This document shows positions 8,733-18,578 of a stretch of DNA of 64,000 nt, piece by piece. The position numbers and the translations under genes are program-made. Origin of the DNA: Polyangia bacterium (GTDB lineage Bacteria > Myxococcota_A > Polyangia > Nannocystales > Nannocystaceae); NCBI GenBank assembly GCA_030430565.1, contig JAUIKS010000002.1, positions 472,855 to 536,854 of the forward strand, given 5' to 3'. A model generated the notes under the pieces. That model was not told the DNA's origin. It made no database searches and saw only the letters and a program-made list of their open reading frames with translations. Each line of letters opens with the position of its first letter. Positions within the stretch are counted from its first letter, which is position 1.

Positions 8733-9304
8733 ACCAGGAAGGTACCACTCGGGTACGCGCGGTTGCGGGCCGCGAGCGTCATCAGCTCGGTCGGCACCTC
8801 GATCTCCGCCTCGCGCGCCTCGAGGTAGCGCCCGAGCATGATCGCGCCGCAGCCGTGACTCTCGTTCGTGGCCACGCGACCGTCGCCCTTGTTGGCGACG
8901 AAGACGCTGAAGTGCTTGGTGTTGGCGATGCCCTGGGCCTCGCTGCTCGCGTCGCGACGGACGACATCGACCTGGAAGCGCTCGCCCGCGCTGGTGCTCA
9001 TGATCACCGGGATCGCGCCGCTTCGCAGCGAGTGGACCTCCTCGACCGTCCAAGAGCCGATCTTGGTGCCCTCGGGGAGCCCGAAGAGCGTCCCCGGCTC
9101 ACGCACGTCCTCGGCCGCCTCGATCGCGACCTCATTCTCTGCATGCTCAAGCATCTCGCCGTCCGCACCGAGCCGTCGCGCGGGCGTGACCGTCCGGAGA
9201 CTCGAGGCGGCGACCACACCTGAGGCGGCCGTCATACCAGCGAGCGCACCAAGCGAAACAATGACTTTACGTCGACCAACAAGAAGATTTGAATTCTGCG
9301 CCAT
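8729..9304 (-). CDS. Tat-signal exported protein, candidate substrate of adjacent modification enzymes
   Basis: 191 aa; family not recognised. The start has a twin-arginine-type signal (residues ~8-35, GRRKVIVSLGA followed by an Ala-rich hydrophobic segment), suggesting folded export through Tat. The mature part contains a moderately conserved-looking core ('GTLFGLPEGTKIGSW', 'HFSVFVANKGDG') and a C-terminal stretch with a single Cys in 'ESHGCG', followed by an acidic helix and 'YPSGTFLV'. A G-rich ribosome site lies just before the ATG. It is first in an operon with a radical SAM enzyme and an HExxH protein, coupled by start/stop overlap. That position, the export signal and the His-Gly-Cys patch make it a candidate modified substrate or a cofactor-bearing partner, but this is inference. 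Confidence 0.75.
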   Translation of the reverse strand: MAQNSNLLVGRRKVIVSLGALAGMTAASGVVAASSLRTVTPARRLGADGEMLEHAENEVAIEAAEDVREPGTLFGLPEGTKIGSWTVEEVHSLRSGAIPVIMSTSAGERFQVDVVRRDASSEAQGIANTKHFSVFVANKGDGRVATNESHGCGAIMLGRYLEAREAEIEVPTELMTLAARNRAYPSGTFLV

Positions 9305-9738
9305 TGCGGCCCCCCTGTTTGCAATCGAAGGCTAGCGCCTTCCGTTTGCCCGCGTCAACACAGCATTCTCGCTCATCGCCGGCGCGCCGGCACGTTCGCG
9401 TCGCCGCCGAGAGCGCGGGCGTCGACGCCCCGAGAACGGCCGGCCGGAATCCACAATTCACGCCGTACGGGCGCCCTATCCCCACGAGAAACAGAGAAGG
9501 CCCCAGGGACAGGAAGCGGCCGAAGAGCACATCGCCCGGCGGAGCGCTCGGCGCCACCGCCACGAGCGCGCCGATTGTCGCCAGGAGCTGCTCCCGCCGG
9601 GAGCGCGGCGGCCCGGTCGTTGGGCATGAACGCGCGCCCCGAGCGACGAACCCGAGCCGAGGGGCGCGGCAGAAACCGGCTACACTCACGGCTCGTTGGA
9701 CCCGCCGCGAGGCCGCGGGATCCCGCTCCCGACACGAC
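9305..9738. other. Divergent promoter region between two radical SAM operons
   Basis: 434 bp between the minus-strand Tat/rSAM/HExxH operon and the plus-strand radical SAM-methyltransferase. Open frames across it have arginine/alanine-rich shadow composition. A TACACT hexamer at 9681-9686 could be the -10 of the plus-strand gene. Confidence 0.5.
9681..9686 (+). promoter_or_regulatory. -10-like TACACT
   Basis: TAnnnT hexamer 52 nt upstream of the ATG at 9739. It is the same hexamer found before several other genes in the window. Confidence 0.35.
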
Positions 9739-11592
9739 ATGAAGGCACTCATCAAGGTCGGCTACGCGTGCAACGAGCACTGCGCGTTCTGTCACACGCT
9801 CGAGATCCGGCACATCGACGGCTCGACGAAGGAGGTCGACGCCAAGATCCGCCGGGCGGCCCGGCTCGGGCACTCGATGGTCGTGCTCTCGGGCGGCGAG
9901 CCGACGATCCGGCCGGAGCTGATGCACTGGGCGCGGCTCACGGCCTCGCTCGGGCTCGACTTCGGGCTCGTCACCAACGGCCAGATGCTCGCGTACCCCG
10001 ACGTGGTCGATCGCTTGATCGCCAACCGGCTGCGCTACGTCTACCTCTCGCTGCACGGCGGGACGCCGAAGGTCCACAACTTGATGGTCCGCAGCGACGC
10101 CTTCGACAACGCGTTCGCGGCGGTCCGCAACCTTGCGGGCCGCGGGCTCGACTTCAGCGTCAACTGCGTCATCACGCGCCACAACGTCGAGCACCTCAAG
10201 GGCCTGGTCGACCTGCTGCTGCCCTACCCCGACCTCACGGTGAAGTTCTCGATGGTCGAGCCGAAGGGCGGCGGCGACAAGCTGTTTCGCCACCTGATGC
10301 CGCGCGTCGAGCTCGTCGCGCAGCGCGTCCACGAGGCGATCACCTACGGCCTGGCGCGCGCGGGCGGCCGCGGCCCTCGCTTCACGCACGGCGCGATCCC
10401 GCTGTGCCTCCTGCCCGGCCTCGAGGACCTGTTTGATGACCTGAAGACGCATCAGTACCGGACCATGATCGAGGTCGGGGAGCGCGACTTCTTCCCGGTC
10501 GACGACAAGAACAAGACCCACACGGACAAGTGCCGCGGCTGCGCGCTGCAGGGCCCCTGCCCTGGGCTCTACAAGGGCTATGAGCAGGAGTTCGGCGATG
10601 TCGAGCTGCGCCCCGTCACGGGCCGGCCGCGTTCGAACTCCTTCAACTACCGTCTCGAGGGGCGCGTCGCGGCGACCGCGGCGGATCGCTGCCCGCTGCT
10701 CGACGGCCTCGGCGTGACGCCGTGGGATCGCGGCCGCTCGCTCTTCGTCAAGAACGGCGCGCGCCTCGCCCGCTACCGCGCCGACTCGCGGGACTTCTCC
10801 GACGGCGAGATCGAGACGATCAAGCACACGCTCGGGCAGCTCTACGTCGACGTCTCGCGCAAGGACGCGCCTGACGACTTCGCGCGCGACCTCGTGCAGC
10901 TGCGCCGCAGCGCGCTCTGCGAGGGCTGCGCCGAGAAGAACCACTGTACAGGTCTCTTCGAACCGGTCCTTGAGGACGTGTTCTCCCGCGACGATCAGCG
11001 GGTCCGCGGGCTGCTCGCCGAGCTGCGCGGCGACGTGCTCGACGTCGGCTGCGGCGAGGGGCCCTACGCGGAGATCCTCGAGCCGCTCGCGCGCGAGGGG
11101 CGAATTCGCTACGTCGGCGTCGACCCCGAGCGCGCGCGGATCGAGACCCTGCGCGCGCGTTGGCCGTGGGCGGAGCTGCACGCGCGAACGGCCGAGTCCC
11201 TCGCCGGGGCCGAGGACGCGGCCCCCGATCCGCTCGCCGGACGCAGCTTCGACCACATCTTGGTGCTGCGGAGCTGGAATCACCTTCGGGACCCGTCGCG
11301 GGCGCTGGACGCGTTGTGTGACCGCCTCCGCCCGGGCGGGACGCTGACGATCGTCGACAACGTCGCCTTCGGGCTGGCCCGGAGCCGCGCGCAGACACAA
11401 CGCGGCGAGAGCTCTCGCGCGGAGCTGGAGCACTATCGCAACCACGACGCCGCCGACGCGCACGCGCTCGCGTCGCGCCGCGCGCTGACCCTGCTCGACC
11501 GCCGCGATGTCGGACCGACGACGAGCAACCAGTGGCTGCTTCGCTACGCCCGCGCGCGAGAACAAGCGACGCGCGAGCCGGCGACCCCGTGA
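9739..11592 (+). CDS. Radical SAM - class I methyltransferase fusion
   Basis: 617 aa. The N-terminal radical SAM domain has C11/C15/C18 (CNEHCAFC), 'LSGGEPT', 'VTNGQ' and 'LSLHGG'. Two further Cys groups follow: 'CRGCALQGPC' at about residues 265-274 and 'CEGCAEKNHC' near 394-403, likely ligands of auxiliary Fe-S clusters. From about residue 425 a class I SAM-dependent methyltransferase domain begins with 'VLDVGCGEG', an acidic strand-2 end ('VGVDPE') and 'LRPGGTL'. The chain therefore carries a radical SAM centre and a conventional methyl-transfer centre. ATG at 9739 was chosen because the radical SAM domain starts immediately after it; the frame remains open upstream to 9289 without coding features. 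It lies between the HExxH operon and the Hxs cassette; substrate unknown. Confidence 0.85.
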   Translation: MKALIKVGYACNEHCAFCHTLEIRHIDGSTKEVDAKIRRAARLGHSMVVLSGGEPTIRPELMHWARLTASLGLDFGLVTNGQMLAYPDVVDRLIANRLRYVYLSLHGGTPKVHNLMVRSDAFDNAFAAVRNLAGRGLDFSVNCVITRHNVEHLKGLVDLLLPYPDLTVKFSMVEPKGGGDKLFRHLMPRVELVAQRVHEAITYGLARAGGRGPRFTHGAIPLCLLPGLEDLFDDLKTHQYRTMIEVGERDFFPVDDKNKTHTDKCRGCALQGPCPGLYKGYEQEFGDVELRPVTGRPRSNSFNYRLEGRVAATAADRCPLLDGLGVTPWDRGRSLFVKNGARLARYRADSRDFSDGEIETIKHTLGQLYVDVSRKDAPDDFARDLVQLRRSALCEGCAEKNHCTGLFEPVLEDVFSRDDQRVRGLLAELRGDVLDVGCGEGPYAEILEPLAREGRIRYVGVDPERARIETLRARWPWAELHARTAESLAGAEDAAPDPLAGRSFDHILVLRSWNHLRDPSRALDALCDRLRPGGTLTIVDNVAFGLARSRAQTQRGESSRAELEHYRNHDAADAHALASRRALTLLDRRDVGPTTSNQWLLRYARAREQATREPATP

Positions 11593-11794
11593 GCCTCGCC
11601 GGCGGGCCCGTCGCCGCGCCCCGCGTGTCGCCGCGCCCGAGAACGCGCGATCGCTCGCCGCGATCCGGGCTTGGCGATCGTCCATGGTCCGACGTATGGT
11701 CGCCGTTGCTTCACGCGATTGAAGCTCCGAACTACCTCCGCGGTCGCGCCTCGACCTCGACGACGCGATCGCGCCCAGGGGAGCACCTCACCTG

Positions 11795-12388
11795 ATGAGC
11801 GAGACGACACAGCAATCCACTGAACCCCCGGCCGGGCTGGTCGCTTTTGACACGGCCAAGGCGACGGTCACGCTCGCGGTCGACGCGACGATCTATCCGC
11901 TGCAGGCGCTCTACGGCGCGTCCTACATCTTCATCGACCGATGCTACGTGTTCATCGATCGACCGGAGGAGGGCCAGTTCCGCGTGGTGCTCTCGCCGAA
12001 GGACGCGAGCCCAGACGCCGAGGCGCTGCGCTCGCTGGTCGGCGAATTCGCCAACGAGCTGCTCTCGTGCGCGTGGCGTCACCAGATCACGCAGGACAAC
12101 CGCGTCGCGATCGAGACCGTGACGATGCAGGCGATCGCCGGCGCGATGGGAGAGCCCTCGCTCGACGACCTCGCGGCCTTCGACTTCTCTGACGAGGCCT
12201 TCGACGATCCGCTGGGCATCGCCCAGTCGTGGGAGGAGAAGCACGGCAAGAGCAAGCCGAAGGAGCCGCCGCCGGCGGACAGCGGCGACGAGCCGCGGAC
12301 CGAGCAGGCCGCCCAGGCTGCCCAGGCCGAGCAGGTCGCGGCCGCCGGAGACGCGGCGCCGGCCGTCAGCGACGGAGCCGCCCAGTGA
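11795..12388 (+). CDS. hxsD: HxsD, His-Xaa-Ser system small partner protein, with acidic Ala-rich tail
   Basis: 197 aa. Residues ~15-115 match the HxsD pattern: a beta strand, 'IYPLQALYGASYIFIDRCYVFID', 'VVLSPKD' and 'LVGEFANELLSCAWR'. HxsD is a small protein of unknown biochemistry always encoded with the HxsB/HxsC radical SAM pair. The C-terminal ~80 residues are a Pro/Glu/Ala/Gln-rich low-complexity extension, so the protein is about twice the usual size. A GGGGAG ribosome site precedes the ATG. It is the first gene of a run in which each stop overlaps the next start (GTGA, then ATGA), so it is probably translated in balance with the next two genes. A substrate-binding or chaperone role is inferred. 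Confidence 0.8.
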   Translation: MSETTQQSTEPPAGLVAFDTAKATVTLAVDATIYPLQALYGASYIFIDRCYVFIDRPEEGQFRVVLSPKDASPDAEALRSLVGEFANELLSCAWRHQITQDNRVAIETVTMQAIAGAMGEPSLDDLAAFDFSDEAFDDPLGIAQSWEEKHGKSKPKEPPPADSGDEPRTEQAAQAAQAEQVAAAGDAAPAVSDGAAQ

Positions 12389-12621
12389 GCGGGGACGCGA
12401 ACACCGTGCTCCGCTTCGCCCGCGAGGTCTACGCGGGCGAGGCCATCGACGAGGCCGTCAAGACCTTCGCCAATTTCGCCAGCTTTGAGCTGTCGGAGGA
12501 CGCGGACGCGTGGGTCGTCCGCGTGACGCCGAACAACCCGGGCGTCGCCCGGCAGCTGATCGGCGAGTTCGGAAACTACGCCCTCGGGCTCACCATCCAG
12601 CGCGGAGGGAACACCGGATGA
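12385..12621 (+). CDS. Small HxsD-like protein, second copy in tandem
   Basis: 78 aa, starting with GTG that overlaps the HxsD stop (GTGA) and ending in a stop that overlaps the HxsB start (ATGA). No family is known to me, but its layout matches the HxsD core: 'VYAGEAIDEAVKTFANFASFEL' against 'IYPLQALYGASYIFIDRCYVFI', then 'VVRVTPNN' against 'VVLSPKD', then 'LIGEFGNYALGL' against 'LVGEFANELLSC'. I infer a diverged paralog lacking the acidic tail. Its position between HxsD and HxsB and the double overlap argue that it is a genuine gene and part of the complex, perhaps a heterodimer partner of HxsD. Confidence 0.8.
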   Translation: MSGDANTVLRFAREVYAGEAIDEAVKTFANFASFELSEDADAWVVRVTPNNPGVARQLIGEFGNYALGLTIQRGGNTG

Positions 12622-14168
12622 ACGCGCCTACCCCGATCAGCCCCCGCGGGCTCAACCTCGCCAGCTACAAGCTCAACAGCGCGTACCAGGCGTACTTCCG
12701 CTTCCGTCAGCTCGGCGACAAGGTCATCCTCTCGAACTACGAGGGCGAGTGGATCGCGCTGACGCAGGAGGAGTTTAAGCAGTACGCCGAGGGCACGGTC
12801 CCCGAGGGATCCGCGCTGCACCAGCGCCTCGACGCGAAGAACTTCATCCGCGCCACGTACAACGTGCAGCAGGCGGTCGAGCGCGTGCGCGCGCGCAAGC
12901 ACTTCCTGTACAGCGGGCCGCTGCTGCACGTCATGGTCGTGACGCTGCGCTGCAACGAGACCTGCATCTACTGCCACGCCTCGCGCGCGAACATGGACGC
13001 CGTCCATACGGACATGTCCAAGGAGACCGCGGAGAAATCCGTCGACCTCGCGCTCGCGAGCACGAACCCCTTCATCACGATCGAGTTCCAGGGCGGCGAG
13101 CCGCTCGTGAACTTCCCGGTGGTCCAGCACATCATCGAGTACGCGCGCGAGCGCAACAAGACGATCGGCAAGCAGCTCGAGTTCACGATGGTGTCCAACC
13201 TCTCCCTCATGACCGAGGAGAAGATGGACTACCTGCTGAGCAACAAGGTCCAGATCTGCACGAGCATCGACGGGCCCGAGAAGCTGCACAACGCCCAGCG
13301 CAGGCTCCCGACGCGCGACGCCTATCAGCTCGCGGTGCACTGGATCAAGCGGATCAACCAGCGCTACGAGGAGATGGGCCTCGACACGACGCTCTATCAC
13401 GTCGAGGCGCTGATGACGACGACCAAGGAGACGCTGCCGCTGTGGAAGGAGGTCGTCGACACCTACGTCAAGCTCGGCTGCAAGGCGCTGTTCCTCCGCC
13501 CGGTCGACCCCTTCGGCTTCGCCGACCGCACGCGCCTGCGGATCGAGTACCCGCGCAGCGCGTACCTCGAGTTCTACCGCAACGCGGTCGACTACATCCT
13601 CGAGCTGAACAAGCAGGGCGTGCAGGTGCTCGAGCGCTTCGCCAGCATCTTCTTGACCAAGATCCTGCAGGGCACGGACCCGAACTTCCTCGACGTGCGC
13701 AGCCCGGCCGGCTCGGGCATCGGGCAGCTGGCGTACTCCTTCGACGGCAACATCTTCACCTGCGACGAGGGCCGCATGCTCTACGCCATGGGCGAGGACA
13801 CCTTCAAGCTCGGGCACGTCGACACGCACAGCTACCGCGACCTCGTCGGCCACGAGACGGTGCGCGCCATGACCATCGCCTCCAACCTCGAGGGGCAGCC
13901 GGACTGCGTCAACTGCGCCTACAACCCGTACTGCGGGACCATCTCGGCGACGAACCACAAGTCGCAGGGCAGCATCTTCGGGCGCATGCGCGACAACAAC
14001 GTGTGCGCTGTCCATAAGGGCATCCAGGACTACCTGTTCGAAAAGCTCGCGGGCGACGACGAAGAGGTGGTCAAGATCTTCGAGCGCTGGACCACGGTCC
14101 GCCCGCGGGATCACTTCATCCAGGAGCAGGACGACAACGCGCCGGCGGAGACCGCTCCGGCGGAGTAG
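12618..14168 (+). CDS. hxsB: HxsB, His-Xaa-Ser system radical SAM maturase
   Basis: 516 aa. A ~100-residue N-terminal region ('YQAYFRFRQLGDKVILSNYEGEW', 'FLYSGPLLHVMVVTLRC') precedes the radical SAM motif C112/C116/C119 (CNETCIYCHASR). The 'DMSKETAEKSVDLAL', 'IEFQGGEPLVNF' and 'SIDGPEKLHNAQR' segments match HxsB (TIGR03978 family). The C-terminal third has Cys groups ('TCDEGRM', 'CVNCAYNPYC') typical of a SPASM auxiliary cluster region. The length is close to the family norm. The ATG at 12618 overlaps the previous stop. Expected role: radical modification of the His-Xaa-Ser repeat peptide encoded next (14460); the chemistry is not established. Confidence 0.9.
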   Translation: MNAPTPISPRGLNLASYKLNSAYQAYFRFRQLGDKVILSNYEGEWIALTQEEFKQYAEGTVPEGSALHQRLDAKNFIRATYNVQQAVERVRARKHFLYSGPLLHVMVVTLRCNETCIYCHASRANMDAVHTDMSKETAEKSVDLALASTNPFITIEFQGGEPLVNFPVVQHIIEYARERNKTIGKQLEFTMVSNLSLMTEEKMDYLLSNKVQICTSIDGPEKLHNAQRRLPTRDAYQLAVHWIKRINQRYEEMGLDTTLYHVEALMTTTKETLPLWKEVVDTYVKLGCKALFLRPVDPFGFADRTRLRIEYPRSAYLEFYRNAVDYILELNKQGVQVLERFASIFLTKILQGTDPNFLDVRSPAGSGIGQLAYSFDGNIFTCDEGRMLYAMGEDTFKLGHVDTHSYRDLVGHETVRAMTIASNLEGQPDCVNCAYNPYCGTISATNHKSQGSIFGRMRDNNVCAVHKGIQDYLFEKLAGDDEEVVKIFERWTTVRPRDHFIQEQDDNAPAETAPAE

Positions 14169-14459
14169 CGCCGCCCCGCGCGTACGCCGCTGTCACGGCG
14201 CCGCGCGCGGGCCTGCCCCGCGCTCGATCCTCGGCGACGAGCTGACCTTCGCGCCAGCTCGACGCCGGGCCTACACCTGGCCCTTGGAGCCGCTTCCTCC
14301 CGACGCAGGGGGTCAGCGGCCCCCGGGGTCAGTCGTCGTTCTTGCGTCGCCCGCCGGCCTCGGCGCCGCGCCTGCTCGCAGCCCGCGCCATTTCTTCGCC
14401 CACGGCGGCGTGCTACGATTCTCTGGTTCGCTTTCGGTATTCGGGGAGGACGCAGAACA
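14169..14459. promoter_or_regulatory. Leader region of the His-Xaa-Ser precursor gene
   Basis: 291 bp between HxsB and the precursor gene. It contains TACGAT (14414-14419, -10-like) about 40 nt before the precursor ATG and a strong GGGGAGGA ribosome site at 14443-14450. The repeat precursor can therefore be transcribed on its own, as expected for a substrate needed in excess over its enzymes. Confidence 0.5.
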
Positions 14460-14819
14460 ATGGCAGAGCATAACGATAAGTCGGCCGCGACAACCACTGA
14501 GCAGACGCTTCCGAGCTTCAGCCGCAAAGGGCCGGTGCTGACGAACAGTCAGCGTGAAATCTCCGACAAGGCGCGCCTGTACGCGGACGCGAGCTCGACC
14601 AACAGCGCGCTCGCGGCCGCGAGCATCGCGGCGGATCCAGGCGACGCCGGTCACTGCTCGCACGGCTCGCACGGCTCGCACGGCTCGCACGGCTCGCACG
14701 GCTCGCACGGCTCGCACGGCTCGCACGGCTCGCACGGTTCGCACGGCTCGCACGGCTCGCACGGCTCGCACGGCTCGCACGGCTCGCACGGCTCACACGG
14801 CTCACACGGCTCTTGGTGA
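14460..14819 (+). CDS. hxsA: His-Xaa-Ser repeat precursor peptide (HxsA-like), 18 HxS triplets
   Basis: 119 aa. Residues 1-64 form a leader-like region with no transmembrane signal ('[19 protein letters not shown]', then an Ala/Ser-rich stretch ending DPGDAG). Residues 65-118 are one His-Cys-Ser followed by 17 His-Gly-Ser triplets, ending in a terminal Trp119. Codons are almost perfect 9-bp repeats, with only a few third-base changes. A strong GGAGGA ribosome site is spaced 9 nt from ATG. The gene lies between HxsB and a second radical SAM gene, the order expected for the Hxs RiPP system. Known HxsA proteins carry mixed His-Xaa-Ser clusters; this one is nearly pure HGS and lacks a visible signal peptide, so it may be a distinct subtype. 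Confidence 0.85.
   Translation: MAEHNDKSAATTTEQTLPSFSRKGPVLTNSQREISDKARLYADASSTNSALAAASIAADPGDAGHCSHGSHGSHGSHGSHGSHGSHGSHGSHGSHGSHGSHGSHGSHGSHGSHGSHGSW
14658..14810 (+). repeat. 17 tandem 9-bp units encoding Ser-His-Gly
   Basis: TCGCACGGC repeated 17 times with rare synonymous changes (one CACGGT, several TCA near the end). The run is free of stops in all six frames, which produces long spurious ORFs on both strands. Such short perfect units are prone to slippage, so copy number may vary between strains. Confidence 0.95.
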
Positions 14820-14909
14820 GCACGCCCGCGGCGCGCGAGCTCAGGCTCAGCGCCGCGCAGGCCCGCGTGTCGCGGGCGGCCAGAAACCACTCGGCTCCAG
14901 GGATAAATC

Positions 14910-15980
14910 GTGGACCAGGCTGGAAGCACCGGCGAGCAGGCGCTCGCCCTCGCCAACGCGCAGACGCTCCCCAACGACTCCATCGAGCGTCGGATCGAGG
15001 GTCGCGCGCAGCGAGTTCATATCCTCACCGGCGCCGTCTGCAACAACAACTGCATCTTCTGTATGGAGGAGGATCGCGACGCTCGCTACGTCACGAACTC
15101 CGCGACGACAGACGAGACGGTCCGCTGGATCCTCGGGCAGCACGAGCGCTACGAGGAGGTCTGCTTCACCTCGGGCGAGCCGACGACCAACAAGCGCCTG
15201 CCGCACTGGGTGCGGATGGCGAAGCAGGCGGGCGCGAGCTGCATCAGCATGATGACCAACGGGCGCGCGCTGAGCTACGAGCGCTACGCGAAGATGCTGG
15301 TCGCGCGCGGGATGAACCGCTTCTACATCAGCATCCACGGGCACACGAAGAAGCTGCACGAGGGCCTGACGCGCACGCCCGGGAGCTTTGAGCAGACGGT
15401 CGCGGGCCTCGACATGGTGACGAGCCTGAAGCCCTACGGCGTCCAGCTCCACACGAGCACGGTGATCACGAAGCGCAACCTGCCGCACATCGGCTCGATC
15501 TACCGGTTCTTGCGCGCGCACGGGGTCGACCAGGTCGTCTTCAACGTGATGCAGGCGAACGGGCGCGCGAACACCTTCTTCGATCAGCTGTTCCCGACCT
15601 ACACCGAGATCGCCGACGTCGCGCGGGCGTTCTTCGACGAGCAGTACACGCGCGAGCGCGAGGTGATGGCCTTCTTGGTCGACATCCCGCTGTGCACGAC
15701 GACGGGCATCCCGGACTTTAACCGCGGCTACGTCGAGGACTACGTGCACTTCGAGCCGCCCAACGAGATCAACGAGGTGCTGCTCGACGAGCTGCAGATG
15801 GCGAGCCGCGCCGGCGGCGAGAACGGCGAGCTCGTGCAGATCCGCCGCGGCGACCTCGACGACAACCAACGCCGCAAGCGCGCCGAGTGCCAGCGCTGCC
15901 GCTACGAGCCGGTGTGCGAGGGCGTCTGGGGGAATTACCTGCGGCGCTACGGCTGGGATGAGTTCTCGCCGGTCTCGTAG
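14910..15980 (+). CDS. Radical SAM enzyme in the HxsC position
   Basis: 356 aa. The radical SAM motif is C44/C48/C51 (CNNNCIFC), followed by '[15 protein letters not shown]', '[13 protein letters not shown]' and '[14 protein letters not shown]'. The C-terminus has '[17 protein letters not shown]' and 'GWDEFSPV', a pattern seen in many peptide-modifying radical SAM enzymes. The length and location right after the His-Xaa-Ser precursor fit HxsC (TIGR03977), but its CxxxCxxC surroundings look closer to the other enzymes of this locus (second domain of 1970, and 9739) than to the HxsC examples I recall, so the symbol is withheld. The GTG at 14910 is chosen with AGGGA upstream. Likely substrate: the HGS peptide. 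Confidence 0.8.
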   Translation: MDQAGSTGEQALALANAQTLPNDSIERRIEGRAQRVHILTGAVCNNNCIFCMEEDRDARYVTNSATTDETVRWILGQHERYEEVCFTSGEPTTNKRLPHWVRMAKQAGASCISMMTNGRALSYERYAKMLVARGMNRFYISIHGHTKKLHEGLTRTPGSFEQTVAGLDMVTSLKPYGVQLHTSTVITKRNLPHIGSIYRFLRAHGVDQVVFNVMQANGRANTFFDQLFPTYTEIADVARAFFDEQYTREREVMAFLVDIPLCTTTGIPDFNRGYVEDYVHFEPPNEINEVLLDELQMASRAGGENGELVQIRRGDLDDNQRRKRAECQRCRYEPVCEGVWGNYLRRYGWDEFSPVS

Positions 15981-16176
15981 ATCATGAGCCTCGACGTCGT
16001 GGCGTTTCGTACGCGCTCAGCTCTCGAGCACCTGGCCGCCTCGGCGTCGCGCTGAGCGACTTCAGCGACGCGAGCGCGCGCTTACCTGCTACGTGCGCCA
16101 AGAGGCAGGTCTTTGAACGCGTGCTCGCGGAGACGGGCGAGCGTAGGCGGGCGCGGGGCGAGCTTCGAAACGCGAC

Positions 16177-16203
16177 GACCCGCGCTGGTTGAGAGCGCGG
16201 GTC
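16177..16203 (-). terminator. Hairpin downstream of minus-strand lipoprotein gene
   Basis: A perfect 10-bp stem (GACCCGCGCT / AGCGCGGGTC) with a 7-nt loop, 22 nt past the stop of the 16226-17164 gene. The following T content is weak. Confidence 0.5.
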
Positions 16204-16225
16204 GAAGCGAAGCGAACGCGAGGCG

Positions 16226-17164
<939 letters not shown>

Positions 17165-17624
17165 GATGTTCCTCGCGTTCCAGTCAGTATGCCCGCGCAA
17201 GAGCGCCCTTGTCGAGACCGCGCGTCGATTGTCGCGCGAACGCCCGACATTTTGCCCCTGAAATCACTCAATTCTGGCGCGAGCGACGACGACGCCCCCG
17301 TTCAGGGCCTACGCTCCGATCGCGTCAGGCCGGAAGATGAGCGCCACGGGCCGGCGCTGCCCATCCGCGCTCGCGGACTCGTCGGCGCTCGAGGAGATCC
17401 CGCTGCTGGTCGCGCCGGCGGGCGACCCGGCTGCCGGGCCGAGCCGGAGCGCGCCGCGACGCTCCGCGCCGGCTCCCACAACAGGTCTTTTTGGACATGT
17501 CCCAAATTTTTGTCGCGCGATCGCGCGGTGGTTCGCCAGCGCGCGCGCGATAATGGTGAGTTCGCTATGGTACGAGCGCTCGCCGGTAGCGCCGCGCTCC
17601 GGCCCAATATCTGAGCGTATCGCC
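17165..17624. other. Divergent intergenic region
   Basis: 460 bp between divergent exported-protein genes. It holds the motif shared with 4812-4824 (at 17498-17510). Frames crossing it have no coding features. Confidence 0.5.
17498..17510 (+). promoter_or_regulatory. Shared upstream motif TGTCCCAAATTTT (second copy)
   Basis: Identical over 13 bases to 4812-4824 and, as there, preceded by a T-run and followed by GC-rich self-complementary DNA. It lies ~115 nt before the start at 17625. The spacing to any -10-like hexamer differs from the first copy, which favours a regulator site. Confidence 0.3.
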
Positions 17625-18521
<897 letters not shown>

Positions 18522-18578
18522 TCCTCGCTTTTTCTTGTGCAGGCCGCCGCCTCCCACGGGCGTCGGGTTGATCTATCT

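Noticed and set aside
9289..9738. N-terminal extension of the radical SAM-methyltransferase
   Set aside because: Composition is shadow-like and the radical SAM domain begins directly at ATG 9739.
14658..14810. Tandem repeat as a CRISPR array
   Set aside because: Units are 9 bp with no spacers and encode Ser-His-Gly; no cas genes.
14313..15252. Long Arg/Ala- and Glu-Pro-Cys-rich frames on both strands over the precursor gene
   Set aside because: Produced by the stop-free 9-bp repeat in all six frames; only the 14460 frame has a ribosome site, a plausible leader and Hxs context.
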